Of a DNA stretch of 5,773 nt, positions 1 through 5,773 are shown piece after piece (the first letter of the stretch is position 1; each line of letters begins with the position of its first letter). A model generated the notes under the pieces. That model was not told the DNA's origin, made no database searches, and was given only the letters and a program-made list of their open reading frames with translations. Source of the stretch: Acetobacterium sp. (GTDB lineage Bacteria > Bacillota > Clostridia > Eubacteriales > Eubacteriaceae). Location: the NCBI GenBank assembly GCA_022013395.1, contig JAKLQL010000358.1:1-5773 (forward strand). Direction: 5' to 3'. The position numbers and the translations under genes were made by a program.

Positions 1-659
1 ACCCCGGTATGATTCATGTTGGCAAAGAAAAAGACTTTGCGCCAGTGATTGCTAAAGCACTGGAACTGGGCGGATATCCTGAAGACAAGGAAATGACCGG
101 CATCAACGGCGGCAAAACCCTGTTAACCGGATTTGGTCATGGCACTGTTTTAGGCGTCGCTGATAAGGTCATCGCCGCTGTTAAAGCTGGCGATATCAAA
201 CACTTCTTCCTGGTTGGTGGCTGTGACGGTGCTAAAACCGGACGTAACTACTACACTGAATTTGTTGAAAAAACACCGGCTGATACGATTGTCTTAACGC
301 TTGCCTGTGGTAAATACCGCTTCAATGATCTGGATCTGGGAACCATTGGCGGCTTGCCACGACTGATGGATATGGGTCAATGTAATGATGCCTACTCGGC
401 CATTCAGGTTGCGATTGCGCTAGCTGGCGCCTTTGAATGTGACGTGAATGAATTACCACTGAGCATGGTATTGTCCTGGTACGAACAAAAAGCGGTTTGT
501 ATCTTACTGACATTATTATCCTTGGGCATCAAAAACATCTTATTGGGACCATCATTGCCAGCCTTTATTTCACCAAACGTATTAAACGTCCTGGTTGAAA
601 ACTACAACATCGCTCCTATCTCTACACCAGAAGCTGACATGGCAAAATTACTGGGCTAA
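1..659 (+). CDS. hcp: Hybrid-cluster protein (hydroxylamine reductase family), C-terminal part
   Basis: The reading frame is open to the left edge (first whole codon at 3, Pro-Gly before the Met codon at 9), so this is a 3' fragment of about 218 residues; family members are about 550 residues. Counting from the Met at 9, the hybrid iron-sulfur-oxygen cluster ligands are visible: C72 in VGGCDG, C100 in LACGKYRF, C125 in GQCNDAYSA, and E159 and K161 in WYEQKAV. Their spacings (28, 25, 34, then 2) fit the Desulfovibrio Hcp ligands Cys406, Cys434, Cys459, Glu494 and Lys496, so the active-site half looks intact. The N-terminal 4Fe-4S cysteines and the remaining ligands lie outside the window. Hcp is a cytoplasmic enzyme, once called hydroxylamine reductase and now mainly linked to NO reduction and nitrosative stress. 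The gene stops with TAA at 657-659. A T-run follows, but with no convincing terminator stem directly before it. Family assignment is firm; the substrate in this organism is inferred. Confidence 0.95.
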   Translation, partial: PGMIHVGKEKDFAPVIAKALELGGYPEDKEMTGINGGKTLLTGFGHGTVLGVADKVIAAVKAGDIKHFFLVGGCDGAKTGRNYYTEFVEKTPADTIVLTLACGKYRFNDLDLGTIGGLPRLMDMGQCNDAYSAIQVAIALAGAFECDVNELPLSMVLSWYEQKAVCILLTLLSLGIKNILLGPSLPAFISPNVLNVLVENYNIAPISTPEADMAKLLG

Positions 660-718
660 TCTATTTTTTAGAATTAACTGTATCGAGCTTCGCCGCCTGT
701 TATCAAAGCAATAAAGGT

Positions 719-747
719 TTGTTCTTAAAATTTTAAATTACTAGATA
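719..747 (+). promoter_or_regulatory. Possible weak sigma-A promoter for asrABC
   Basis: TTGTTC at 719-724 and TAGATA at 742-747 are 17 bases apart in a very AT-rich stretch. Each hexamer matches the consensus at only about three of six positions, and an alternative -10, TAAAAT at 746-751, lacks a good -35. If real, transcription would begin near 754 and the mRNA would carry a leader of about 110 bases containing the hairpin at 775-816. This is a tentative call from position and composition. Confidence 0.22.
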
Positions 748-774
748 AAATTAAACATCATCTACACAAAATGA

Positions 775-816
775 AAGTCTGTCAAAGATCCCCTGAAAAG
801 GACTTTTGACAGACTT
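775..816 (+). repeat. Inverted repeat / RNA hairpin between hcp and asrA
   Basis: AAGTCTGTCAAA at 775-786 is perfectly complementary to TTTGACAGACTT at 805-816. The helix can be continued inwards by G787-C803, T789-A802, C790-G801 and C791-G800 if T804 and A788 bulge out, leaving an eight-base loop at 792-799. That gives 16 base pairs in all. The sequence after the right arm (CAATCTTTACCG) is not a U-tract, so this is not a textbook intrinsic terminator on the plus strand. It may be a degenerate or processed hcp 3' end, a leader structure of the asr mRNA, or a DNA operator. It lies 35 bases before the asrA ribosome binding site. The structure is seen directly; its role is not known. Confidence 0.75.
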
Positions 817-850
817 CAATCTTTACCGCAACAATTTCCAAAAAACTTGA

Positions 851-856
851 AGGAGG
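851..856 (+). promoter_or_regulatory. Ribosome binding site of asrA (decides the start)
   Basis: AGGAGG lies eight bases before the ATG at 865. An in-frame TTG at 847 lies upstream of this site and would translate through it, so the ATG at 865 is the better start and the six preceding codons are leader. Confidence 0.9.
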
Positions 857-864
857 ACTTGTTT

Positions 865-1878
865 ATGGGTTACCAAACGACAGCGGAGAAAATGAATGCT
901 ATTTTTTCTGACTTATCAAAAGACTATCTCATCTATGCACCCAAACGGTTTGTCGGCGATGGCACCTTTACCGACATCGACACCATCCGTTATGGCGAAA
1001 TCACTGATCTATCTGAAATCGAATTTGCTGAAAAATCGGACTACTCTTTTAAAGAGGTCTTACTCCCTATCTCTGAAACACTGTTTTATTTTACCGAAAA
1101 TGAAATGAAAGAAGCAGATGCTCCTAAAAAGGGAGCGATTGTGTTTTTGCGCAGCTGTGATCTGCACGGCCTGAAACGAATGGATACCATTTATCTGGAA
1201 AACGGTGCGGTCGATACTTACTATAAACGGCTGCGGGACAATACCAAATTTATTCTGATGGGCTGTGAAAACTCTTTTGAAAACTGTTTCTGTGTTTCCA
1301 TGGGTACCCAGACCAGCGATGATTACGACGCTTATTTAAAGGTTGACGGTGACACCGTGCTGGTGGACAGCCGCTGGGATTACCTGGATGCTGCTCTGGC
1401 TGGTGCAACTCAAACGCCGGTGATTGCAGATTCGGTTACGACCAATGATACCGTCGTGACGATCCCGGAAACGGTTCCGCAGACCCTGTTTGACGCCCCG
1501 TTCTGGGAAGAATACGGCAATCGCTGTATTGCCTGCGGACGTTGCAACTTTGTCTGTCCCACCTGTACCTGTTTCACGATGCAGGATATTTTCTACACCG
1601 ACAACGGCAAAGCCGGCGAGCGCCGGCGGGTTTGGGCTTCCTGTCATGTCGATGGCTACACCGATATGGCTGGTGGTCATGCGTTTCGAAACGACAAGGG
1701 TCAGCGAATGCGCTTTAAGGTCATGCACAAGGTCAACGATTATAAACGGCGCTTCGGCACCCATATGTGTATCGGCTGCGGCCGCTGCGACGATGTCTGT
1801 CCCGAATATATGTCTTTTGCCAATTGTATCAGTAGGCTGAATACCTTGGTGCATGACGCTGCAAAGGAGGAAAACTAA
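865..1878 (+). CDS. asrA: Anaerobic sulfite reductase subunit A, ferredoxin-like electron carrier
   Basis: The 337-residue protein starts at the ATG at 865, behind a perfect AGGAGG; its length is close to that of enterobacterial AsrA (about 345). The N-terminal 210 or so residues carry the segments RSCDLHGLKRMD (residues 96-107) and LMGCENSFENCFC (131-143), typical of this subunit. The C-terminal third holds two bacterial-ferredoxin-type 4Fe-4S motifs. The first is C221, C224, C227 and C231 in CIACGRCNFVCP, followed by two more cysteines (C234, C236) in PTCTCF. The second is C302, C305, C308 and C312 in CIGCGRCDDVCP. In the Asr complex, known from Salmonella, subunit A transfers electrons toward the siroheme subunit C in cytoplasmic reduction of sulfite to sulfide. 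It is the first gene of asrABC: its TAA stop at 1876-1878 directly abuts the asrB ATG, and its last codons contain the asrB ribosome binding site, which points to translational coupling. No signal peptide or membrane segment is visible. Confidence 0.96.
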   Translation: MGYQTTAEKMNAIFSDLSKDYLIYAPKRFVGDGTFTDIDTIRYGEITDLSEIEFAEKSDYSFKEVLLPISETLFYFTENEMKEADAPKKGAIVFLRSCDLHGLKRMDTIYLENGAVDTYYKRLRDNTKFILMGCENSFENCFCVSMGTQTSDDYDAYLKVDGDTVLVDSRWDYLDAALAGATQTPVIADSVTTNDTVVTIPETVPQTLFDAPFWEEYGNRCIACGRCNFVCPTCTCFTMQDIFYTDNGKAGERRRVWASCHVDGYTDMAGGHAFRNDKGQRMRFKVMHKVNDYKRRFGTHMCIGCGRCDDVCPEYMSFANCISRLNTLVHDAAKEEN

Positions 1879-2676
1879 ATGACTGAACTTAATCCATATA
1901 TTCCGTTTCTTTCTGAAATCGTCGATGTGATCAAGCATACCGAAATCGAGTTTACCTTCCGAATGACCTACACTGGCGATGTCAAACCGGGACAGTTTTT
2001 TGAGGTATCGCTGCCCAAGTTTGGGGAAGCCCCCATTTCGGTCAGTGGCATCGGCGACGGCACCGTCGATCTGACGATCCGTAAAGTCGGCAAGGTTACG
2101 GATGAAATCTTTGAAAATTATGTCGGCGATAGCCTGTTTTTGCGGGGACCCTACGGCAACGGCTTTGACATTGCCAACTACAAGGGCAAAGAAATTCTGC
2201 TGGTAGCCGGCGGCACCGGTCTTTCACCGGTCAAAGGAATCGTTGATTATTTCTCGGCCCATCCGGAAGACTGCAAGGGCTTTACCCTGCTGGTTGGTTT
2301 TAAATCCCCCAAAGATGTCCTCTTTAAAAAGGATTTCGAAGAATGGGAAAAGAACATCAACGTCATCATGACTGTGGATACTCTGGAAGACGGGTACTGC
2401 GGCAAATGCGGACTGGTTACCCAGTATATTCCCGATATCCCGATTAATAATTCGGATGAAGCCGTCGGCATTGTGGTCGGCCCGCCGATGATGATGAAAT
2501 GCACCATCACCGAGCTTTTCAATGTGGGCTTCAAGGAAGAAAATATCTGGATCTCCCAGGAACGAAAAATGTGCTGTGGGATCGGTAAATGTGGACACTG
2601 CAAAATTGATGATACCTACATTTGTCTGGACGGCCCGGTTTTTAATTACACCAAGGGGAAATTTTTAAAGGATTAG
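1879..2676 (+). CDS. asrB: Anaerobic sulfite reductase subunit B, flavin/NAD(P)H oxidoreductase
   Basis: The 265-residue protein has the layout of the ferredoxin-NADP reductase / dihydroorotate dehydrogenase electron-transfer subunit (PyrK) family. Its N-terminal flavin-binding barrel includes PISVSGI (residues 52-58) and RGPYGNGF (89-96). The nucleotide-binding domain carries the glycine-rich VAGGTGLSPVKG (109-120) and VVGPPMMM (199-206). A C-terminal 2Fe-2S cysteine cluster is seen at C233, C238, C241 and C249 in CCGIGKCGHC and the downstream YIC; an additional C232 sits next to the first ligand. The inferred role is to accept electrons from NAD(P)H through a flavin and feed them to AsrA and AsrC. 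AAAGGAGG at 1863-1870 lies eight bases before the ATG. The start immediately follows the asrA stop, and the TAG stop (2674-2676) overlaps the asrC ribosome binding site. The operon context makes AsrB much more likely than a PyrK, since no pyrD is adjacent. Which nucleotide it prefers cannot be read from the sequence. Confidence 0.96.
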   Translation: MTELNPYIPFLSEIVDVIKHTEIEFTFRMTYTGDVKPGQFFEVSLPKFGEAPISVSGIGDGTVDLTIRKVGKVTDEIFENYVGDSLFLRGPYGNGFDIANYKGKEILLVAGGTGLSPVKGIVDYFSAHPEDCKGFTLLVGFKSPKDVLFKKDFEEWEKNINVIMTVDTLEDGYCGKCGLVTQYIPDIPINNSDEAVGIVVGPPMMMKCTITELFNVGFKEENIWISQERKMCCGIGKCGHCKIDDTYICLDGPVFNYTKGKFLKD

Positions 2677-2686
2677 GAGGAGCGCC

Positions 2687-3655
2687 ATGTTAGATCTGAA
2701 TACGAAAAAGATAAAGAAGAATGCTTATCGCGTCACCAAGGTTCGTGGGGAAACCGCCTCCAGAGTCCGGGTTCCCGGGGGCTTATTAACCGCCGAGCTG
2801 CTACCATTGATTCAAAATATCGCTGAAACCTATGGCAATGGCCGGATCCATTTAACCACCCGCCAGGGCTTTGAAATCCCAGGCATTAAATATACCGATA
2901 TGGACGCCGTCAATGCCCTACTCCAGCCAATTATTGATAAGCTGGAAATCAATCAGGAAATCCCCGGCAAAGGCTATACTTCCGCTGGCACCCGGAACGT
3001 TTCGGCCTGTATCGGCAGCAATACCTGTCCTTTTGCCACTTATAATACCACCAATTTTGCCAAGAAAATGGAGCAGGAAATCTTCCCTAATGACCTTCAT
3101 TTTAAGGTAGCCTTCACCGGCTGCGCCAATGACTGCATCAAAACCCGGATGCATGATTTTGGGATCATCGGCATGACCGAACCGCAGTATGAAAAAGAAC
3201 GCTGTATGGGCTGTCAGGCCTGTGTCAAATCCTGCAAGAAAAAATCGGTTGATGCTTTATCAGTGGAAAATTACCGAATTGTCCGCAACACCGAAAAATG
3301 TGTCGGCTGCGGCGAATGTGTCATTAACTGCCCAACCCGAGCCTGGACTCGTAGCCCGGAAACCTACTACCGGCTGGTGATCATGGGCCGCACTGGCAAA
3401 CGAAATCCCCGACTGGCCGAAGACTTCCTGGTCTGGGCGACCGAAGACGCAATTATCAAAATTGTCAAAAACACCTATGGTTTTGTCAATCATTACATCG
3501 ACCGGGAAGCTCCCGGCGGCAAAGAGCACATCGGCTACATCATTGACCGTACCGGCTTTGCAGAATATAAAAAATGGGCCCTGGAAGGTGTCGAGCTGGA
3601 TTCCCGCACCATCGTCAAAGGCCCCGTCTACTGGGGTGGCATTCACTACGATTGA
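2687..3655 (+). CDS. asrC: Anaerobic sulfite reductase subunit C, siroheme catalytic subunit
   Basis: The 322-residue protein is the catalytic subunit that reduces sulfite to sulfide. It has a nitrite/sulfite reductase ferredoxin-like half-domain near the N terminus (RIHLTTRQGFEIPG, residues 53-66). The siroheme-4Fe-4S ligands follow: C108 and C114 in ACIGSNTCPFA (C-X5-C), and C146 and C150 in TGCANDC (C-X3-C). Inserted after these are two ferredoxin 4Fe-4S motifs: C173, C176, C179 and C183 in CMGCQACVKSC, and C205, C208, C211 and C215 in CVGCGECVINCP. The chain then returns to the reductase fold (VIMGRTGKRNPRLAED, 231-246). This order is typical of AsrC and of related DsrA-like sulfite reductases, and every metal-binding cysteine is present, so the protein should be active. 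The AGGAGG at 2675-2680 overlaps the asrB stop and lies six bases before the ATG, so the gene is closely coupled to asrB. Transcription should end at the hairpin 20 bases downstream. Confidence 0.96.
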   Translation: MLDLNTKKIKKNAYRVTKVRGETASRVRVPGGLLTAELLPLIQNIAETYGNGRIHLTTRQGFEIPGIKYTDMDAVNALLQPIIDKLEINQEIPGKGYTSAGTRNVSACIGSNTCPFATYNTTNFAKKMEQEIFPNDLHFKVAFTGCANDCIKTRMHDFGIIGMTEPQYEKERCMGCQACVKSCKKKSVDALSVENYRIVRNTEKCVGCGECVINCPTRAWTRSPETYYRLVIMGRTGKRNPRLAEDFLVWATEDAIIKIVKNTYGFVNHYIDREAPGGKEHIGYIIDRTGFAEYKKWALEGVELDSRTIVKGPVYWGGIHYD

Positions 3656-3673
3656 TTTTTATAATAGTCCAAC

Positions 3674-3711
3674 AAAAACGACCTAATCTTTCGAGATTAA
3701 GTCGTTTTTTT
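3674..3711. terminator. Bidirectional intrinsic terminator between asrC and fprA
   Basis: The left arm at 3674-3689 and the right arm at 3694-3709 form a 16-bp stem around a TTCG loop (3690-3693), followed on the plus strand by seven Ts (3705-3711). The left flank is A-rich (AACAAAAA), giving a U-run on the minus strand as well. There is a single mismatch, C3683 against A3700; in minus-strand RNA it becomes a G-U wobble, so the minus-strand hairpin is fully paired. The site lies between the stops of the convergent genes asrC and fprA, so it most likely ends both transcripts. Confidence 0.9.
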
Positions 3712-3736
3712 GTGCTTATTATTTACAAATCAGGTT

Positions 3737-4924
3737 CTAGGCTTTGGCGATTTCTTTGCCAAAGTCGATGGCGGCTACCTGTTGGGCGTCATCGGGGTTC
3801 CACTGATTCCGCAGACCCTCATTGATGATTTCAAAGCCGGCACCGGTCAGCCATTCATTTAACACCTTAGTCGACTCGCCGCTCCAGCCGTAGCAGCCAA
3901 AGGCGGCAGCTTTTTTGTTTTTAAACTTCAGCTCTTTCATCAGATGAACAAAGCCGGCAATGGAGTGGAGAATGCTGCCGCCAATGGTCGGCGAACCAAT
4001 CAGCACGGTCTTTGATTTAAAGACCTCGGTAATCAGATCATTCTCATCGCTTTTTGACAGATTAAAGACTTTGACGACCACGTCCGGATCGATCAGGCCA
4101 ATCCCGTCAGCAATTTTTTCAGCTAGGTTTTTGGTGCCGTTCCACATTGTATCGTAGATGATGGTGATCTGGTTTTCCTGATAATCCCCGGCCCATTGAG
4201 CATATTTCTCAACGATTTGCATCGGGTTGTCATTCCAGATGACGCCGTGGCTGGTGGCAATGATATCAATGGTCAGATTAAAGGCAATAATTTCGTCCAG
4301 TTTCTTTCGCAAGATGGCACTAAAAGGGGTCAGAATATTGGCATAGTATTTCATCGCTTCTTTAAATAAATCGCATTGATCGACCAGGTTATTAAACAGT
4401 TTTTCGGTGGCATAATGCTGACCGAAAGCGTCATTACTGAATAAAATATTGTCCCCGGTCAGATAGCTGGCCATGCTGTCCGGCCAGTGGAGCATCCGCA
4501 TTTCCACAAAGATCAGTTCTTTGCCATTGCCCACATCCAGCTTATCACCGGTTTTAACCACATTGAAGTTCCAGTCCTGATGATACTGACCCGTTAAAGA
4601 CTTAACGGCATTCTCAGTACAGTAAATCGGCACATCCGGAATTCGTTCCATCAGTTCCAACAGAGCGCCGCTATGATCGACTTCGCCATGATTGGCGACA
4701 ATATAGTCGATCTCATTCAGGTCGATTGCCTGGGCTAAATTTTCTACAAATTCTTTGGCATAGGGCATCCAGACTGTGTCGATTAAAACCGTCTTTTCTT
4801 CCTGAATTAAATAAGAATTGTAGGTCGAGCCATGCTTGGTTGAAAATTCATTGCCATGAAACTGCTGTAGCTCCCAATCCACTTTGCCAACCCAGCTCAC
4901 ATTGTTTTTAATTAATTTTTTCAT
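3737..4924 (-). CDS. fprA: Class A flavodiiron protein (FprA-type NO/O2 reductase)
   Basis: The 395-residue protein has an N-terminal metallo-beta-lactamase-like diiron domain and a C-terminal flavodoxin domain. The diiron ligands are all visible: H79, E81 and D83 in NHGEVDHSG, H146 in LHWPDSMASY, D165 in SNDAFGQH, and H226 in SHGVIW. These positions match the numbering I recall for Desulfovibrio rubredoxin:oxygen oxidoreductase. The FMN-binding segments are YDTMWNGTKN (257-266), GSPTIGG (310-316) and FGCYGWSGE (342-350). No rubredoxin or flavin reductase domain is fused at the C terminus, so it is class A and needs a separate electron donor, usually rubredoxin, which is not encoded in the window. 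The family reduces NO to N2O and/or O2 to water in the cytoplasm of anaerobes; which one dominates here cannot be told. The start at 4924 is chosen over an in-frame ATG five codons upstream because AAAGGA sits six bases before it. The gene is convergent with asrABC and is its own transcription unit, bounded by terminators on both sides. Confidence 0.94.
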   Translation of the reverse strand: MKKLIKNNVSWVGKVDWELQQFHGNEFSTKHGSTYNSYLIQEEKTVLIDTVWMPYAKEFVENLAQAIDLNEIDYIVANHGEVDHSGALLELMERIPDVPIYCTENAVKSLTGQYHQDWNFNVVKTGDKLDVGNGKELIFVEMRMLHWPDSMASYLTGDNILFSNDAFGQHYATEKLFNNLVDQCDLFKEAMKYYANILTPFSAILRKKLDEIIAFNLTIDIIATSHGVIWNDNPMQIVEKYAQWAGDYQENQITIIYDTMWNGTKNLAEKIADGIGLIDPDVVVKVFNLSKSDENDLITEVFKSKTVLIGSPTIGGSILHSIAGFVHLMKELKFKNKKAAAFGCYGWSGESTKVLNEWLTGAGFEIINEGLRNQWNPDDAQQVAAIDFGKEIAKA

Positions 4925-4930
4925 TATCGT

Positions 4931-4936
4931 TCCTTT
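4931..4936 (-). promoter_or_regulatory. Ribosome binding site of fprA (decides the start)
   Basis: On the minus strand AAAGGA lies six bases before the ATG at 4924. The upstream in-frame ATG at 4939 overlaps this site and has no comparable ribosome binding site of its own, so 4924 is preferred. Confidence 0.75.
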
Positions 4937-4973
4937 CATATCAACATCAACTTAACGTCCCCATTCAATGTCT

Positions 4974-5003
4974 ATTTAATGATATACCCTAAATTGCTGT
5001 TAA
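4974..5003 (-). promoter_or_regulatory. Possible weak promoter for fprA
   Basis: Reading the minus strand, TTAACA (5003-4998) is followed after 18 bases by TTAAAT (4979-4974). Another -10 candidate, TATCAT (4984-4979), lacks a good -35 at normal spacing. The pair lies between the permease terminator and the fprA ribosome binding site, where a promoter is required if the terminator works. The exact hexamers are a weak guess. Confidence 0.25.
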
Positions 5004-5034
5004 TAATCTTTTCTCTCATACCGTATTACCACAC

Positions 5035-5080
5035 AAAAAGACTTCTATATCACAGCCTGTAGCTGTAATATAGAAGTCTT
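5035..5080 (-). terminator. Intrinsic terminator of the permease gene
   Basis: Arms at 5038-5056 and 5062-5080 form a 19-bp stem with a five-base loop (5057-5061). The one imperfect pair, C5051 against A5067, is a mismatch in plus-strand RNA but a G-U wobble in minus-strand RNA. On the minus strand the stem runs into UUUUU (complement of 5039-5035). It lies 27 bases past the permease stop, in the right orientation to end that transcript and separate it from fprA. Confidence 0.9.
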
Positions 5081-5107
5081 GGGTTCACTTCATCTTAATG
5101 CGGTTGA

Positions 5108-5773
5108 TCAGCTCAAATTCCTTTCGTTCTCCGATATCGATGGGGCTGAGGCAATTGCGTCGGCCTGATTCCGACTTAAAATAATTCCGATTCCCAACCA
5201 GATAACCACTCCGTAGCTAAACAGGTTTTGCGGAAACACTGGAACCGGGTAAATATTGGCAAAAATGATCCCGGTCAAGGCAACAATCGCCACTGCCGGC
5301 AGAATCAGGCGGCCGCCCCGCCAGCTGCGATTTTTATAGAAGTACACCATCGCGCCAATTGAGGTAAAGATATAAGAAAGCAGCAGTGCCAGGGTGCCGG
5401 TTAAGGCCGCATAACCAGCCAATTGAATGGCCTCCAAACTAAAACTGACCACAATCATGATGGTGATGGCAGCCACAAAAACGTTCAATCCCACATAGGG
5501 AGTATTGTTTTTTTCATTAACCCTACTCAGTGACGGGCATAACATCCCATCCCGACTCATCGTAAACAGTACTCTGGCCCCGGCATTGACACAACCCAGG
5601 GTACTGGTGAAAAAAGATACTGACATACACAACAACATCACAATTGAAAACTCAGTGCCCAGATATCTGGTAATCAGGTCGCTCAGTGGTGAATTACTGC
5701 TTGTAAAAGCGGCCATTCCCTCGGACGTCAAGCCAAATCCAATCACCTGAGCGTAGGAAACCAGCACATAAAA
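5108..5773 (-). CDS. APC-family amino acid permease, C-terminal part
   Basis: The reading frame is open to the right window edge, so the 221 residues seen are the C-terminal half of a transporter that is usually 430-500 residues with 12 membrane helices. Counting from the edge, hydrophobic segments lie at about residues 42-64, 95-112, 119-146, 156-176 and 185-200, with part of an earlier helix at 1-15. The segment NAGARVLFTMSRDGMLCP (63-80) is the characteristic motif of amino acid/polyamine/organocation permeases, in the loop following a mid-protein helix. The C-terminal tail of about 20 residues is polar and should be cytoplasmic. The protein should be an inner-membrane, proton-coupled transporter or exchanger of amino acids or amines; the substrate cannot be read from this part. 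The stop is TGA at 5110-5108 and a strong terminator follows. No functional link to fprA or asrABC is evident. Confidence 0.9.
   Translation of the reverse strand, partial: FYVLVSYAQVIGFGLTSEGMAAFTSSNSPLSDLITRYLGTEFSIVMLLCMSVSFFTSTLGCVNAGARVLFTMSRDGMLCPSLSRVNEKNNTPYVGLNVFVAAITIMIVVSFSLEAIQLAGYAALTGTLALLLSYIFTSIGAMVYFYKNRSWRGGRLILPAVAIVALTGIIFANIYPVPVFPQNLFSYGVVIWLGIGIILSRNQADAIASAPSISENERNLS

Noticed and set aside
660..730. A possible intrinsic terminator directly after hcp, suggested by the T-run near 663-669
   Set aside because: The T-run is not preceded by a stem outside the hcp coding end, and I found only four-base complementarities in the following stretch.
847..864. TTG at 847 as an alternative start of asrA
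   Set aside because: It would place the AGGAGG ribosome binding site inside the coding region; the ATG at 865 has ideal spacing to that site.
1336..1938. A 200-codon open frame on the minus strand opposite asrA and the start of asrB
   Set aside because: It overlaps well-identified genes, its translation resembles no family I recognise, and it is explained as a by-product of codon composition in the opposing frame.
2224..2603. Two overlapping open frames of about 120 codons opposite asrB
   Set aside because: They overlap each other and a clear asrB; neither shows any plausible protein features.
3260..3646. A 128-codon open frame on the minus strand opposite asrC
   Set aside because: It lies entirely within asrC, whose cysteine motifs are intact, and has no recognisable domain.
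4940..5034. A Rex-type redox operator upstream of fprA, suggested by TTAACA on the minus strand
   Set aside because: Only one half-site resembles the Rex pattern; the partner half-site is absent at the expected spacing.

Overview
The window looks like chromosomal DNA of a strictly anaerobic, moderate-GC member of the Clostridia. The AGGAGG-type ribosome binding sites, the cofactor-rich redox enzymes (hybrid-cluster protein, AsrABC, class A flavodiiron protein) and the overall protein style suggest an acetogen of the Acetobacterium/Eubacteriaceae type. The genus is an inference from recall, not a database match.

Layout: (1) 1-659, plus strand: the C-terminal 40% or so of a hybrid-cluster protein (hcp, historically 'hydroxylamine reductase'), cut by the left window edge. 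(2) 660-864: an AT-rich gap with a strong 12-bp (16-bp with bulges) inverted repeat and a possible weak promoter. (3) 865-3655, plus strand: a tight three-gene operon, asrA-asrB-asrC, encoding anaerobic sulfite reductase. asrB starts on the base after the asrA stop, and asrC starts 10 bases after the asrB stop. (4) 3656-3736: a bidirectional intrinsic terminator between convergent genes. (5) 3737-4924, minus strand: a class A flavodiiron protein (FprA type). (6) 4925-5107: the fprA leader plus an intrinsic terminator for the next minus-strand gene. (7) 5108-5773, minus strand: the C-terminal half of an APC-family amino acid permease, cut by the right edge.

Functionally, AsrA (two ferredoxin-like 4Fe-4S sites) and AsrB (flavin/NAD(P)H oxidoreductase with a 2Fe-2S site) should pass electrons to AsrC, the siroheme subunit that reduces sulfite to sulfide. 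The flanking Hcp and FprA families are both linked to detoxifying nitric oxide or related nitrogen species and, for FprA, oxygen. The window therefore groups several protective or reductive redox enzymes, although strand arrangement and terminators show that at least fprA is a separate transcription unit.

I found no mobile element, CRISPR array, tRNA or rRNA gene, or frameshifted gene. Everything coding belongs to a known family, and I do not see evidence for an undescribed system. The least explained sequence is the hairpin-bearing leader upstream of asrA.
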